DNA of 64,000 nucleotides from Nocardioides sp. (GCF_029937575.1 NZ_JAPYPS010000009.1:28514-92513), one strand, 5' to 3'; shown: positions 45,947 to 56,473, counted from the stretch's first letter. Made by a program: numbers and translations. Notes: generated by a model from the sequence alone, not told the origin.

Positions 45947-46531
45947 TCAGGCGCCGCTGGTCTCCTCGCGCAGTCGCGGAACCGTGGTGAGCTCGGGTCG
46001 GATGCCCTGCTTGTCGGCGTAGAAGTCGCGGATCCGCTGCATGTCAGCGCCCACGTCGCCGGTCAGGGGGAACGTCGGACCCCAGCCCACCGTGCGGCTC
46101 GGCCGGTCGAGATAGGCCAGCGTGACCGGGATGCCGGTCTGCTGGGAGATCCGGTAGAAACCCGACTTCCAGTACTCCCCCTTGCTGCGAGTTCCCTCGG
46201 CCGCGATGCCCAGGAGGAACGTCTCATCGGAGTCCGCGTCGGCGAGGAGTGCGCGGATCGTGGCCCCGGGGTTGGACCGGTCGAGCTCGACCGCGCCCGT
46301 GGACCGCATGACGACCCCCAGGGGGCCCTTGAAGAACGAGTCCTTGACGAGGAGCCGGATCTGGACGCTGTTGTCCCAGGCGAGCAGCATGGTCAGGACC
46401 CAGTCCCAGTTGGAGGTGTGCGGGGCACCCACCAGGATCCCCCTGGCCGGCACGTCGCCCGCCGTACGCCACCTGCCCAGGCGAAGCGCCAGGCGAGCGA
46501 GGTTCCTGCGGAGGAAGAAGTGGCGGCGCAT
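45947..46531 (-). CDS. PlsC-like 1-acyl-glycerol-phosphate acyltransferase
   Basis: 194 residues. The acyltransferase HxxxxD motif is HTSNWD, followed by KDSFFKGPLGVVMRSTGAVELDR and the substrate block AAEGTRSKGEYWKSGFYRIS. It likely esterifies lysophosphatidate or a related lipid at the membrane. ATG 46531 is chosen because TACGGT (46543-46538) is exactly 6 nt upstream; the frame opens 18 codons earlier at a GTG (46585). Confidence 0.82.
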   Translation of the reverse strand: MRRHFFLRRNLARLALRLGRWRTAGDVPARGILVGAPHTSNWDWVLTMLLAWDNSVQIRLLVKDSFFKGPLGVVMRSTGAVELDRSNPGATIRALLADADSDETFLLGIAAEGTRSKGEYWKSGFYRISQQTGIPVTLAYLDRPSRTVGWGPTFPLTGDVGADMQRIRDFYADKQGIRPELTTVPRLREETSGA

Positions 46532-46609
46532 GCCGAGACCGTACCGGTCCGGCGCCGGTTGCCGCGCAGGCCGGACCGGTGACACCTTCAGAGGTGTCTC
46601 AGAGGTGGC

Positions 46610-48373
46610 TCAGAGGTACTGGCCGGTGTTGGCCACCGTGTCGATCGAGCGCCCCGGCTCGGTGCCCTGCTTGCCGGTGATGAGCGTGCGGATGAACACG
46701 ATCCGCTCGCCCTTCTTGCCCGAGATCCGCGCCCAGTCGTCGGGATTGGTGGTGTTGGGCAGGTCCTCGTTCTCCTTGAACTCATCGACGCACGCCTGCA
46801 GCAGGTGCGCGACGCGCAACCCCCGCTGGTCGTGGTCGAGGAAGTCCTTGATCGCCATCTTCTTCGAGCGATCCACGATGTTCTGGATCATCGCGCCCGA
46901 GTTGAAGTCCTTGAAGTACAGGACCTCCTTGTCACCGTTGGCGTAGGTCACCTCGAGGAAGCGGTTCTCCTCGGTCTCGGTGTACATCCGCTCGACCGTC
47001 GCACGGATCATCGCCGCGACGCACGCCTCGCGGTCACCACTGAACTCCGCAAGATCGTCGGAGTGCAGTGGCAGGGTCGAGGTGAGGTACTTGCTGAAGA
47101 TGTCGCGCGCCGACTCGGCGTCGGGGCGCTCGATCTTGATCTTCACGTCGAGCCGGCCGGGGCGCAGGATGGCCGGGTCGATCATGTCCTCACGGTTGGA
47201 GGCACCGATGACCAGGACGTTCTCGAGGAGCTCGACGCCGTCGATCTCGCTGAGCAGCTGCGGCACGATGGTGTTCTCCACGTCGGAGGACACCCCCGAG
47301 CCGCGGGTGCGGAACAGCGAGTCCATCTCGTCGAAGAACACGATGACCGGCGTACCCGTCGAGGCCTTCTCACGCGCCCGTTGAAAGACCAGACGGATGT
47401 GGCGCTCGGTCTCGCCGACGTACTTGTTGAGCAGCTCGGGGCCCTTGATGTTGAGGAAGTAGGACTTCCCCTCCTGCCCGGTGCGGGCGGCGACCTTCTT
47501 TGCCAGCGAGTTGGCGACGGCCTTGGCGATCAGCGTCTTCCCGCAACCAGGCGGGCCGTAGAGCAGAACTCCCTTGGGGGGCTTGAGCTCGTGCTCCTTG
47601 AAGAGGTCGGGGTGCAGGTAAGGAAGCTCGACGGCATCCTGGATCTGCTCGATCTGGCCCTTGAGGCCACCGATCGACTCGTAGGCGATGTCGGGGACCT
47701 CTTCGAGGACGAGCTCCTCGACCTCGGACTTGGGCACCCGCTCGTAGACGTAGCCCGCCCGGGAGTCGAGCAGCAACGAGTCGCCGGCGCGCAGGGTGAT
47801 CTGCTTGAGCGGCTCGGCCAGGCGTACGACGCGCTCCTCGTCGGCATTGGCGATGACCAGGACCCGCTCACCGTCGGCGAGCACCTCCTTGAACATCACC
47901 ACCTCGCCGACCTGCTCGAAGTCCATCGCCGCCACCACGTTGAGGGCCTCGTTGAGCATGACCTCCTGGCCCTTGCGGAGCTCGTCGAGATCGACCGCAG
48001 GACTCACGCTGACCCGCAGCTTGCGTCCACCGGTGAAGACGTCGACCGAGTCGTCCTCGTTGCGCGCCAGGAAAGTGCCGAACCCGGCGGGCGGCTGAGC
48101 GAGCCGGTCGACCTCTTCCTTCAGGGTGGTGATCTGGTCGCGCGCCTCGCGCAGGGTTTGGGCGAGACGCTCGTTCTGTGCGGTGACCGCGGCCAACGAG
48201 CGCTGGGCGTCCGCGAGCCTGAGCTCGAGGCCGCGCGGCTGCAGTGGTCCGTCGGAGAGCCTGCGACGGAGGTCGGTGACCTCGGCCTCCAAGAACCGCA
48301 CCTGGGACATCAGCTCCTCAGGGCTGGCTCCGGCACGTCCGCCTCCGTTGGCGCCTTCATCCATGTTCGACAT
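46610..48373 (-). CDS. arc: Proteasome-associated AAA ATPase ARC (Mpa)
   Basis: 587 residues. N-terminal coiled coil ([44 protein letters not shown]) that captures Pup, tandem OB domains, then AAA module: Walker A GPPGCGKT (Lys279), Walker [13 protein letters not shown], arginine-finger region [17 protein letters not shown]. The C-terminus QYL with penultimate Tyr docks into PrcA rings. Hexamer unfolds pupylated proteins. ATG 48373 with GGAGG 8 nt upstream is certain; the frame continues 348 codons further upstream as non-coding overlap only. Confidence 0.96.
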   Translation of the reverse strand: MSNMDEGANGGGRAGASPEELMSQVRFLEAEVTDLRRRLSDGPLQPRGLELRLADAQRSLAAVTAQNERLAQTLREARDQITTLKEEVDRLAQPPAGFGTFLARNEDDSVDVFTGGRKLRVSVSPAVDLDELRKGQEVMLNEALNVVAAMDFEQVGEVVMFKEVLADGERVLVIANADEERVVRLAEPLKQITLRAGDSLLLDSRAGYVYERVPKSEVEELVLEEVPDIAYESIGGLKGQIEQIQDAVELPYLHPDLFKEHELKPPKGVLLYGPPGCGKTLIAKAVANSLAKKVAARTGQEGKSYFLNIKGPELLNKYVGETERHIRLVFQRAREKASTGTPVIVFFDEMDSLFRTRGSGVSSDVENTIVPQLLSEIDGVELLENVLVIGASNREDMIDPAILRPGRLDVKIKIERPDAESARDIFSKYLTSTLPLHSDDLAEFSGDREACVAAMIRATVERMYTETEENRFLEVTYANGDKEVLYFKDFNSGAMIQNIVDRSKKMAIKDFLDHDQRGLRVAHLLQACVDEFKENEDLPNTTNPDDWARISGKKGERIVFIRTLITGKQGTEPGRSIDTVANTGQYL

Positions 48374-48505
48374 TCGGCCCACCTCCTGTCCTGATGACCC
48401 TACCTGCGGCGAGGCGTCACGGAAGTGCGTGACCACTCGGAGTCGGTCACGTTTTGGACACCAGGCCGTGACCCACCGTTCGTCGGCGGGTCTCGGGGAG
48501 TGCGT

Positions 48506-48562
48506 CGTTTGGTCCCAAACGACGCCGCTTCGGCCCTGGGAGCCGTCGTTTGGGACCAAACG
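48506..48562. repeat. Twin-palindrome element, copy 5
   Basis: Perfect cores at 48506-48521 and 48547-48562, 25 nt apart. The outer flanks do not pair well here, so the conserved unit is the 57-bp core itself. It lies 8 nt beyond the glutamine amidotransferase stop and before arc. Confidence 0.92.
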
Positions 48563-48570
48563 GCACACCT

Positions 48571-49302
48571 TCAGCCCAGCGAGTACCGGGCTGCGAAGTT
48601 GGCCAGGATGCGCGCCGGGTGACGTACGTCGACATGGGCCGCGGCTGCGCGCAGAGCCGCGGCCTGCGACGGCTCGAAGTAGCCGAAGGTCGCATAGGCT
48701 TCGATCCGGGTCGCCAGGCCGGCGAGGTCGAGCTCGGGGTGGAACTGGGTGGCGTACACGTTCTCCCCGACTCGGAAGGCCTGCACGGGGCACGCGGCCG
48801 ACGTCGCCAGCGCAACCGAGTGCGAAGGCGCCGTGGTGAGGGCCTCCTTGTGTCCGCCGTACGCAGCGAACTCGTTCGGCAGCCCGGCCATCAGGGGGTC
48901 GTGTGACCCGGCCTCGGTCAGCGTCACCGACAGCGGTCCGACGGCCTCGGGGTACGTCGTGTCGACCACCCCGCCCTGGTGGGTACCGAGCGTGCCGATG
49001 CCGTAGCAGGCACCCAGGAAGGGAAAGTCCTGTGCGACGACGTCGTCCAGGAGCGCGAACACGTCGGACTCCGCCCGCACCTGGCGCTCGGACTTGGTGG
49101 CGGGGTCGTCGGAATAGGTGAACGACCCGCCCCCGAGAAGGACACCGGAGTAGGCATCGAGGTCCAGGTCCAGCGGGGTCAACCCGAGCTCGATGCGCTC
49201 GAGCCCGCTCGCCTCGACCCCGAGGAATCGTGCGAAGGCCTCGTGCTCGTCGACGGCGGCCAGCGGCTCGGCTCTGATCGAGAGGAGCACGAACGGCTTC
49301 AC
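48571..49302 (-). CDS. Class I glutamine amidotransferase
   Basis: 243 residues. Triad visible: Cys in FLGACYGIG, His and Glu in [22 protein letters not shown] forms the oxyanion-side loop. Such stand-alone proteins (GMP-synthase glutaminase-like) supply ammonia or hydrolyse gamma-glutamyl compounds; partner unknown. GTG start overlaps the trmI stop by 4 nt. Confidence 0.87.
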   Translation of the reverse strand: MKPFVLLSIRAEPLAAVDEHEAFARFLGVEASGLERIELGLTPLDLDLDAYSGVLLGGGSFTYSDDPATKSERQVRAESDVFALLDDVVAQDFPFLGACYGIGTLGTHQGGVVDTTYPEAVGPLSVTLTEAGSHDPLMAGLPNEFAAYGGHKEALTTAPSHSVALATSAACPVQAFRVGENVYATQFHPELDLAGLATRIEAYATFGYFEPSQAAALRAAAAHVDVRHPARILANFAARYSLG

Positions 49303-50294
49303 TCCGAGGCGTCCTCGGAACCGGCCCGGCTCTCGGCGTCAGCCGGGCGGGGGCCGGTGTAGTCCTCGCCGTACGCGCCCGGGGCCGGACGTCGGCGCTT
49401 GAGCGGCGCCCGCTCACCGGGAGCCATCCGGCGCGCGGTGACCAGGAAGGCTGTGTGACCGATCATCTTGTGTCCCGGCCGCACGGCCAGGCCCTCGACG
49501 TGCCAGTCACGCACGAGGGACTCCCAGGCCTGCGGCTCGGTGAAGCCACCGTGGATGCGCACGGTCTCCATGAACCGCGACAGCTGCGTGGTGGTCGCGA
49601 CGTAGGCACACACGATGCCCCCAGGGCGTAGCGCACCGGCGGCCGCGTCCACACACTCCCACGGTGCGAGCATGTCGAGAATGATCCGGTCGCAGCGCTG
49701 TCCCGACTCGGGGAGTTCCTCGGCGAGGTCGCCCAGGCGCAGGTCCCAGGCCGGGTGGCCGGCGACCTCGGGCCCCTCGGCGACGCCGAAGAACTGGTGG
49801 ACGTTGCGGCGTGCCACGTCCGCGAACTCCTCGCGACGCTCGAAGGAGGTGACGTGGCCGTGGGGCCCGACCGCACGCAGCAGCGAGCAGGTCAGTGCCC
49901 CGGAGCCGACACCCGCCTCCACCACGTCGGCGCCAGGGAAGATGTCGGCCATCGACACGATCTGCGCGGCGTCCTTGGGGTAGACGACCGCCGCCCCGCG
50001 GGGCATCGAGACGACGAACTCGGAGAGCAGAGGTCGGAAGACCAGGTACTCGCCACCCGAGGTCGAGGTGACGGTGAACCCCTCCTCGCGACCGATCAGG
50101 TCGTCGTGGGACATCCCGCCGCGGTTGGTGTGGAAGGTCTTGCCCACCTCGAGGCAGATGTTGTGCTTACGCCCCTTGGCGTCGACCAGACGGACCCACT
50201 CGCCCGCGCGCAGAGGACCGCGGTGAACCCCGGACCAGGCTTGCTGGGGTACGTCGTCGGAGTCGGCCGGCAGGTCGGGATCGGTGGTGGACAC
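49299..50294 (-). CDS. trmI: tRNA (adenine-58-N1)-methyltransferase TrmI
   Basis: 331 residues. SAM-binding motif [39 protein letters not shown], and the N-terminal OB-like domain with [18 protein letters not shown] are diagnostic for the actinobacterial/archaeal TrmI (Rv2118c-like) that makes m1A58 in tRNA. GTG 50294 is preferred: TACGGT (50306-50301) is exactly 6 nt upstream and the protein then starts VSTTDPD; the frame reaches 50351. Coupled to the amidotransferase. Confidence 0.92.
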   Translation of the reverse strand: MSTTDPDLPADSDDVPQQAWSGVHRGPLRAGEWVRLVDAKGRKHNICLEVGKTFHTNRGGMSHDDLIGREEGFTVTSTSGGEYLVFRPLLSEFVVSMPRGAAVVYPKDAAQIVSMADIFPGADVVEAGVGSGALTCSLLRAVGPHGHVTSFERREEFADVARRNVHQFFGVAEGPEVAGHPAWDLRLGDLAEELPESGQRCDRIILDMLAPWECVDAAAGALRPGGIVCAYVATTTQLSRFMETVRIHGGFTEPQAWESLVRDWHVEGLAVRPGHKMIGHTAFLVTARRMAPGERAPLKRRRPAPGAYGEDYTGPRPADAESRAGSEDASE

Positions 50295-50331
50295 CGCGGC
50301 ACCGTACCGGAGCAGGGCCCGGGTGGAAGGA

Positions 50332-51465
50332 TCAGCGACCTCGCACCGCACGGTCGAGGTCGGTCAGCGACAGCACGCCCACGAGGACGCCACCCGGCTC
50401 GACCAGCAGGTACTCCGCGACGGGAGCCCGGTTGATGGCACTCAGCAGCTCGTCGCCGGTGATGTCGGCGGGTAACCGGTGGCGTTCCTCCACGGGGCGC
50501 GCGACCTGGGAGGTGGGGATCCACGGACGCCGCTCCTCGGGCACCTGGGCGACGGCGGCATCGGGCACCACGCCCACGATCGTCCCGCGGGAGTCAGCGG
50601 TGACGAGTCCCGGTGCCTCGGCCTCCCCGGCACGGCGAATCGCCTCGGCGAGCGGCATGTCGAGCGGGACTGTCAAGGTCCGCCGGGCCAGGTCTCGCAC
50701 CACGACTCCCCCGACCTGCAGCCGCAGGCGAGACACCGTGAGCTCGTGGGTCGCCATCGTCCACAGCAGCAGCGCGACAGCCACGCCGAGGACCGTGTCG
50801 GTAATCGTCGACTCCTCCTGGATCCGCGGCATCACCAACAGCGTCAGCAGCAGGACACCCACCGCGACGATCCGTCCGCCGTACGCCGACACGACCGCTC
50901 CCCGTCGGGGCGATCCCGTCACCCGCCAGGCGACGGCCTTCACCAGTCGTCCGCCGTCCATCGGCGGCGCGGGCACGAGGTCCAGCAGTCCCAGGATCAG
51001 GTTGGCCAGCACGATGACCTCGAGTGCCACCGACAGCGCTCCGTCGCCGAGCAGGACCCGCAGGCCCAGCGCAGCGGCCCCGAGCACGAGCGAGGCGAGC
51101 GGCCCCACGACGGCGGTGGCGAACTCCTCCCTCGGGCTCGCGGCTTCCCCCGTGACGGCCGTGCGCCCGCCGACCAGGCTCAGTGTGATCGAGTCCACGT
51201 CGTGGCCGTAGCGGCGAGCCAGGACCGCATGGGCGAGCTCGTGGACCAGCACCGCGCCGTAGACCAGCACGCCGATGCCCACGCCGACCAGGTACACGCC
51301 CGGTCCCAGCCCGGGGCTCTCCTCATGCAGTCGCGGCACCAGCGCGAGCGTCAGCACGGCGACGAGGATCGCGGTCGTCGCCGACACACGCACCGGCACG
51401 CCCAGCAGTGACCCCACGGGGAGGGAGCCAGGTGTCCGCACCATGCGGCGCGGAGACGACGACAT
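50332..51465 (-). CDS. Site-2 protease family (M50) with CBS domains
   Basis: 377 residues. HELAH zinc motif (75-79), second motif PAPPMDGG (Asp170), six membrane helices, and two C-terminal CBS domains (about 245-377; VVVRDLARRTLTVPLDMPLAEAIRRAGE; ADITGDELLSAINRAPVAEYLLVEPGGVLVGVLSLTDLDRAV). This layout matches the Rip3-like group that cleaves within the membrane, with CBS domains sensing adenylates. TAGGCT (51477-51472) 6 nt before ATG; diverges from the RecB-like gene. Confidence 0.88.
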   Translation of the reverse strand: MSSSPRRMVRTPGSLPVGSLLGVPVRVSATTAILVAVLTLALVPRLHEESPGLGPGVYLVGVGIGVLVYGAVLVHELAHAVLARRYGHDVDSITLSLVGGRTAVTGEAASPREEFATAVVGPLASLVLGAAALGLRVLLGDGALSVALEVIVLANLILGLLDLVPAPPMDGGRLVKAVAWRVTGSPRRGAVVSAYGGRIVAVGVLLLTLLVMPRIQEESTITDTVLGVAVALLLWTMATHELTVSRLRLQVGGVVVRDLARRTLTVPLDMPLAEAIRRAGEAEAPGLVTADSRGTIVGVVPDAAVAQVPEERRPWIPTSQVARPVEERHRLPADITGDELLSAINRAPVAEYLLVEPGGVLVGVLSLTDLDRAVRGR

Positions 51466-51534
51466 GTCCGGAGCCTACCGGCCCGGTCGCACCGGCCCAC
51501 GTGCAACGTCGGCGCCCACACCTAGGCTGGTCGC
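51466..51534. promoter_or_regulatory. Divergent leaderless promoter pair (M50 protease / RecB-like nuclease)
   Basis: TAGGCT at 51477-51472 (minus) and TAGGCT at 51523-51528 (plus) each lie exactly 6 nt from their start codons. The same hexamer and spacing on both strands of a 69-bp gap is strong internal evidence for the leaderless rule. Confidence 0.6.
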
Positions 51535-52416
51535 ATGACGAGTCCGGTGGTGCCGAGCATCGAGGTCGACGGGACCACCGTGATCGGGAGCCTCTCGCCC
51601 AGCCGCGCCGGCGACTTCCTCCAGTGCCCGCTGCTCTACCGGTTCCGCACCATCGACCGGCTCCCCGAGCCGACCTCCCCGGACGCGCTGCGTGGCACGG
51701 TGGTGCACAAGGTGCTCGAGGACCTCTTCGACGTCCCGGCCGCCGGGCGCACGCCCCGCCAGGCGGCCGACCTCCTCGTCCCGACGTGGCAGGCGTTGGT
51801 GGAGGCCTCACCCGAGGTGATGACGATGTTCGAGGGCGACGGCCCCGACCTGGCGGCGTGGTTGGAGTCGTGCCAACGGGTGCTGAGCACCTACTTCGAC
51901 CTCGAGGACCCACGACGCCTGGAGCCCGCCGAGCGTGAGCTGTACGTCGAGTCGTTGCTGGCCTCGCGCATCGTGCTGCGGGGCATCGTCGACCGGGTCG
52001 ACGTCGCCCCCGACGGCGCGATTCGGATCGTCGACTACAAGACCGGCCGCTCACCGGGCGAGGGTTTCGAGGCCAAGGCGCTCTTCCAGCTCAAGTTCTA
52101 CGGCCTGGTGCTGTGGCGGATGCGTGGCGTCGTGCCGGCGATGCTCCAGCTGGTCTATCTCGGCAACGGCGAGATCCTCCGCTACGCACCCGACGAGCAG
52201 GACCTCGTGGCGACCGAGCGCAAGGTGGAGGCCGTGTGGCGCGCGATCGAGCAGGCGCGTCAGCAGGGCGAGTGGCAGCCCCGACGCAGTCGCCTGTGTG
52301 ACTGGTGCGCCCACCAGGCGCTGTGTCCGGAGTTCGGCGGCACGCCACCACCGCTGCCGGGCCAACCGTCCCAGGACGAGGCGGCCCGCCCGCTCAGTCC
52401 GCTTCCAGGTCGGTGA
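51535..52416 (+). CDS. RecB-family PD-(D/E)xK nuclease with probable Fe-S cluster
   Basis: 293 residues. Nuclease core RGIVDRVDVAPDGAIRIVDYKTG (Asp...Asp-x-Lys), and QLKFYGLVLWR. Cys30 (QCPLLYRFR) with the C-terminal CDWCAHQALCPEF cysteines form the AddB/Cas4-like 4Fe-4S arrangement. Exonuclease-type DNA end processing likely; corresponds in context to Rv2119. No helicase domain. Its last 23 nt overlap the convergent ABC transporter gene. Confidence 0.9.
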   Translation: MTSPVVPSIEVDGTTVIGSLSPSRAGDFLQCPLLYRFRTIDRLPEPTSPDALRGTVVHKVLEDLFDVPAAGRTPRQAADLLVPTWQALVEASPEVMTMFEGDGPDLAAWLESCQRVLSTYFDLEDPRRLEPAERELYVESLLASRIVLRGIVDRVDVAPDGAIRIVDYKTGRSPGEGFEAKALFQLKFYGLVLWRMRGVVPAMLQLVYLGNGEILRYAPDEQDLVATERKVEAVWRAIEQARQQGEWQPRRSRLCDWCAHQALCPEFGGTPPPLPGQPSQDEAARPLSPLPGR

Positions 52417-53425
52417 GCGCGACCTCGTGCGGGCCGATGGCGCCCGACGAGATCTCCTCGGCCCAGTGACACGCGACCCGGTGCCCGGGGAAGACCTCCC
52501 GGAGCTCGGGGCGTTCGTCGTGACACCGGCTCTCCTGCCGGAACGGGCAGCGCGTGTGGAACGTGCACCCGCTCGGCGGGTTGGCCGGCGAGGGCAGGTC
52601 GCCCTGGAGGATGATCCGTTCCCGCGACGCCTCGACGGCGGGGTCCGGCACGGGCACCGCTGACATCAGCGAGCGCGTGTAGGGGTGGGTCGGGCTCGCG
52701 TAGAGGTCGTCGGCACCGGCCTGCTCGACGATGCCTCCCAGATACATGACGGCGACCTCGTCGGCCATGTGGCGCACCACCGCGAGGTCGTGGGCGATCA
52801 CCAGGTAGGTCAGCCCGAGCTCCTCCTGGAGGTCGTCGAGCAGGTTCAGCACCTGAGCCTGGATCGAGACGTCGAGGGCGGAGACGGGCTCGTCCGCGAT
52901 CACGAACCGCGGCTCGAGGGCGACGGCGCGGGCGATCCCGATCCGCTGCCGCTGACCTCCCGAGAACTCGTGCGGGTACTTGCGCGCCGCAGACGCCGGC
53001 AGACCGACCTGGTCCAGGAGGCGGCGCACCCGGGTGGCGTCGTAGGGGATGCCGTGGGCCCGCAGCGGCTCGGTCAGGATCGTCTCCACGCTCTGGCGTG
53101 GGTTGAGGCTGGCCATGGGGTCCTGGAACACCATCTGCATGTTCTGGCGCATCGAGCGCAACCGCTCGCCGGACAGGCCCGCCACGTCGGTGCCATCGAA
53201 CCGCACGCTCCCCCGGGTCACCGGCGCGAGGCGCAGCATGGCGCGCCCGAGCGTCGACTTGCCGCACCCGGACTCCCCCACGAGACCCAACGTCGAGCCG
53301 GCGTCGATGTCGAGGCTCACACCGTCCACCGCGCGCACCGCCCCGACCTCACGGCTGAACAGCAGCCCGCGGCGGATGGGGAAGTGCACCTCGAGGTCTC
53401 GCACCTGGACGAGAGGGTCGCTCAT
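52394..53425 (-). CDS. Oligopeptide/dipeptide ABC importer, ATP-binding protein (second)
   Basis: 343 residues, OppF/DppF-like. Walker A GESGCGKST, Q-loop MVFQDPMASLNPR, signature FSGGQRQRIGIARA, Walker B RFVIADEPVSALD, and the oligopeptide-family C-terminal cysteines (CTFHTRCPFRQESRC). Energises uptake. ATG 53425 has GGAGG upstream and overlaps the preceding gene by 4 nt. Last gene of the five-gene importer operon. Confidence 0.92.
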   Translation of the reverse strand: MSDPLVQVRDLEVHFPIRRGLLFSREVGAVRAVDGVSLDIDAGSTLGLVGESGCGKSTLGRAMLRLAPVTRGSVRFDGTDVAGLSGERLRSMRQNMQMVFQDPMASLNPRQSVETILTEPLRAHGIPYDATRVRRLLDQVGLPASAARKYPHEFSGGQRQRIGIARAVALEPRFVIADEPVSALDVSIQAQVLNLLDDLQEELGLTYLVIAHDLAVVRHMADEVAVMYLGGIVEQAGADDLYASPTHPYTRSLMSAVPVPDPAVEASRERIILQGDLPSPANPPSGCTFHTRCPFRQESRCHDERPELREVFPGHRVACHWAEEISSGAIGPHEVALTDLEAD

Positions 53426-54447
53426 GGTGCCTCCTGCTGGGACGCGGCCCCGGTCAGCGGATGGAAGCATCGCAGCGCACGACCCTCGGACTGCTCCAGT
53501 GGTGGGGCCGAGTCGGTGCACTGATCAGCACGGTGCGCGCACCGGGGGGCGAAGGCGCACCCCTGCTCCCACGGAATCGTCTGGGTGGGAGAGCCCGGGA
53601 TCGGGGTCAACCGTTGTCCACGCGGGGAGTCCAGCCGCGGGATGCTGCGCAGCAGCCCTCCCGTGTAGGGGTGGCGGGGCTCGGCGAAGAGGCGATCCCG
53701 ATCGGCGGACTCCACGATCCGACCCGAGTACATCACCCGCACGTCGTCGCACAGTCCGGCTACGACGCCGAGGTCGTGGGTGATCATCAGCAGCGCCGCA
53801 TCGGTGTCGGCCACCAGCTCCTTGAGGACCTCGAGCACCTGTGCCTGGATCGTGACGTCGAGCGCCGTCGTCGGCTCGTCGGCGATCAGGAGCTTGGGCT
53901 CGCACGCCAGCCCGATGGCGATCAGCACGCGTTGCCGCATCCCGCCCGAGAGCTGATGCGGGTACTCCTTCATCCGGCGACCTGCGTCCGGGATGCCGAC
54001 CCGCGTCAGCAGGTCCACCCCGCGCTCGAAGGCCTCCGAGCGCGAGACCTTGAGGTGGCGTTGGACCACCTCGGCCACCTGCCGGCCGATCGTCACCACC
54101 GGGTTGAGCGACGTCATCGGGTCCTGGAAGACCATGGCGATCTCGCTGCCCCGCAACCGACTCATCGCGCGACGGTCGCAGGTGAGCAGGTCGGTGCCGC
54201 GGTAGAGCACCTCCCCGCTGACCTGCACCCCGCGCGAGGGCAGGAGGCCCATCACGGCCAGCGCGGTGACCGACTTGCCGCTGCCGGACTCCCCCACGAT
54301 GGCCAGGTGCTGCCCCGGGTTGATGTCGAAGGACACCTCGTCGACGGCGGCGAAGCTCTCCTGCCCGCGCAGCCCGAAGCGGACGCTCAGGTCACGCACC
54401 GAGAGCAGTGGCTCGTCCGGTCTCGTGGCGGTCCGTGCCCGGCTCAT
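53422..54447 (-). CDS. Oligopeptide/dipeptide ABC importer, ATP-binding protein (first)
   Basis: 341 residues, OppD/DppD-like. Walker A GESGSGKS, Q-loop MVFQDPMTSLNPV, signature LSGGMRQRVLIAIG, Walker B LLIADEPTTALD, and C-terminal cysteine block (CAFAPRCAHRADQC). Pairs with the other ATPase. ATGA overlaps at both ends. Confidence 0.92.
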   Translation of the reverse strand: MSRARTATRPDEPLLSVRDLSVRFGLRGQESFAAVDEVSFDINPGQHLAIVGESGSGKSVTALAVMGLLPSRGVQVSGEVLYRGTDLLTCDRRAMSRLRGSEIAMVFQDPMTSLNPVVTIGRQVAEVVQRHLKVSRSEAFERGVDLLTRVGIPDAGRRMKEYPHQLSGGMRQRVLIAIGLACEPKLLIADEPTTALDVTIQAQVLEVLKELVADTDAALLMITHDLGVVAGLCDDVRVMYSGRIVESADRDRLFAEPRHPYTGGLLRSIPRLDSPRGQRLTPIPGSPTQTIPWEQGCAFAPRCAHRADQCTDSAPPLEQSEGRALRCFHPLTGAASQQEAP

Positions 54448-55391
54448 CGTCTGCTCCTCGGGTCGAGTGCCTCGCGCAAGGCCTCACCGAACAAGGTGAA
54501 CCCCAGTGCGGTGATGGCGATCGCCGCGCCGGGCAACAGCGCCAGCTGTGGCGCCGCCTCGAAGCGGTCCTGGGCTGCCACCAGCATCCGTCCCCACTCT
54601 GCGACCGCAGGGTCCGGCTGGCCCAGCCCCAGGAAGGACAGCGCGGCCACCTCGATGATGGCGGTGGCGAGGTTGAGGGTGGCCTGCACGACAGTGGGCC
54701 CGATCGAGTTGGGCAGGACGTGACTCATCACGATCTTGCGCTTTCGGATCCCGAGCGCCTCGGCAGCCAGGACGTAGTCGGAGCGACCCTGCGCAAGCAT
54801 CGATCCCCGCAGCAGCCTGGCGAAGATCGGCACCTGAGCGGCTCCGATCGCGATCATGATGGCGTAGGAGTTCTGCCCCAGCACGGCCGCGATGCTGACG
54901 GCCAGCAGGAGGCTGGGCACCGAGAGCATGATGTCGACGACTCGCATCACGACGTTGTCGATCCAGACGCCCGGGCGACCACCGACGGCGATGGCGCCGC
55001 CGGAGACGATCCCGAGCGCGGCACCGAAGGCCAGGCCGATCGCCGTCGCCACCACGCCGTAGACCAACGACTGGCGCGCGCCGTAGACGAGCTGGGTGAA
55101 CAGGTCGGAGCCGAACCGGTCGAGCCCGAGCAGGTGGTCGTCGCTGGGGCCCGGCACCGACGTCGGGGTCACGTCCCCCGACCACTCGGCAGAGCCGGGC
55201 TGGTACGGCGTCAGCAGCGGCGCGACGAGGGCAACGACGACGAAGGCCAGCACGATGACCGCGCCGACGATGGCCGTCGGGTTGCGGCGCAGCCGGGAGC
55301 CGGCAGCACGCCACAGGCTGACGCCGGGTGCGTCGTCGGCGGTGACCAGGACGTCGGGTGACCCGCCCGCGGGAGGAAGTGGCGCGCTCAC
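54444..55391 (-). CDS. Oligopeptide/dipeptide ABC importer, permease 2
   Basis: 315 residues, DppC/OppC-like, six membrane helices with an N-terminal cytoplasmic tail. HLLGLDRFGSDLFTQLVYGARQSL and the EAA loop YVLAAEALGIRKRKIVMSHVLPNSIGPT are family signatures. GTG 55391 is chosen: it overlaps the permease 1 stop by 4 nt (GTGA); the open frame far upstream is antisense or overlap only. Confidence 0.9.
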   Translation of the reverse strand: MSAPLPPAGGSPDVLVTADDAPGVSLWRAAGSRLRRNPTAIVGAVIVLAFVVVALVAPLLTPYQPGSAEWSGDVTPTSVPGPSDDHLLGLDRFGSDLFTQLVYGARQSLVYGVVATAIGLAFGAALGIVSGGAIAVGGRPGVWIDNVVMRVVDIMLSVPSLLLAVSIAAVLGQNSYAIMIAIGAAQVPIFARLLRGSMLAQGRSDYVLAAEALGIRKRKIVMSHVLPNSIGPTVVQATLNLATAIIEVAALSFLGLGQPDPAVAEWGRMLVAAQDRFEAAPQLALLPGAAIAITALGFTLFGEALREALDPRSRR

Positions 55392-56392
55392 GAGACACGC
55401 ACTCGAGGGTCGACGACTCCGTAGGCCATGTCCACGGTCAGATTGATCAGGGCGTAGATGATGGCGATGAGCAGGATGTAGCCCTGGAGCACGGGGTAGT
55501 CGCGCTGCCCGATCGAGTCGAACAGGAAGCGTCCGATGCCGTTCCAGGCGAAGACGCTCTCGGTCAGCACCGCACCGGAGAAGAGCAGTCCGGCCTGCAG
55601 ACCGATCGTGGTCATGACCGGCAGCATCGCGTTGCGCAGGATGTGTCGCCGCGAGACCAGCATCCTGCTCAGCCCCTTGCTCTCCGCCGTACGGACGTAG
55701 TCCTCGTTGAGCACGTCGGCTACCGCAGCACGCGTGATCCGCACGATGATGGCCAACGGAATGGTGCCCAGCGCCACGGCCGGCAGGACCAGGTGGGTGA
55801 GCGCGTCCAGGGCCGCGTCCCACTCGCGAGTCAGGAGCCCGTCGAGGACGTAGAAGTTGGTGATGTGCGTGGCGTCGATGCGCGGGTCCTGGCGCTGCGA
55901 CGTGGGCAGCAGGTCCAGCCAGTTGGCGAAGACGAGCTTGAGCAAGATGGCCAGGAAGAACACCGGCGTCACCACTCCGATCAGCGACCCCGACACGATG
56001 GTGGTGTCCAGGAGCCTGCCCTGGTGCCGTGCCGCGTAGTAGCCGAGTGGGATGCCCAGCACGACGGCGAACAGCAGAGCGGCCACGCCCAGCTCGACGG
56101 TGCCGGGGAACTTCTCGATGAAGCTCTCCAGCACCGGTTGCCCCGTCTTGATCGACGAGCCGAAGTCTCCCCGCAGCAGCGCCCAGACGTAGGAGCCGTA
56201 CTGCTGCAGGAGTGGATCGTTGAAGCCGTAGACCTCGTTGACCCGGGCGATGCCCTCCGGGGTTGCGCGCTGGCCGAGCAGCGAGCGGGCGGGCTCGCCC
56301 GGCAGTGCGCGAACCCACACGAAGAGAAGGACGGAGAGTCCGAGGAGCACCGGCACCAGCAGAGCCAGGCGTCGCAGGGCGAAACGCAGCAT
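55388..56392 (-). CDS. Oligopeptide/dipeptide ABC importer, permease 1
   Basis: 334 residues, DppB/OppB-like. N-terminal helix LRFALRRLALLVPVLLGLSVLLFVWVRALPG, GDFGSSIKTGQPV loop, EAA loop YVRTAESKGLSRMLVSRRHILRNAMLPV, and C-terminal RDYPVLQGYILLIAIIYALINLTVDMAYGVVDPRVR. A Gln/Asp-rich periplasmic loop (PTSQRQDPRIDATHI) is typical. 81 nt after the binding-protein stop. Confidence 0.92.
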   Translation of the reverse strand: MLRFALRRLALLVPVLLGLSVLLFVWVRALPGEPARSLLGQRATPEGIARVNEVYGFNDPLLQQYGSYVWALLRGDFGSSIKTGQPVLESFIEKFPGTVELGVAALLFAVVLGIPLGYYAARHQGRLLDTTIVSGSLIGVVTPVFFLAILLKLVFANWLDLLPTSQRQDPRIDATHITNFYVLDGLLTREWDAALDALTHLVLPAVALGTIPLAIIVRITRAAVADVLNEDYVRTAESKGLSRMLVSRRHILRNAMLPVMTTIGLQAGLLFSGAVLTESVFAWNGIGRFLFDSIGQRDYPVLQGYILLIAIIYALINLTVDMAYGVVDPRVRVS

Positions 56393-56473
56393 CTCAGCTC
56401 CCGAAAGCGTGGACGACGTGGGCGCGAACGGGTGCGCCGACCGGAGACGGCCGGCGCACCCTCATGGTCGTGA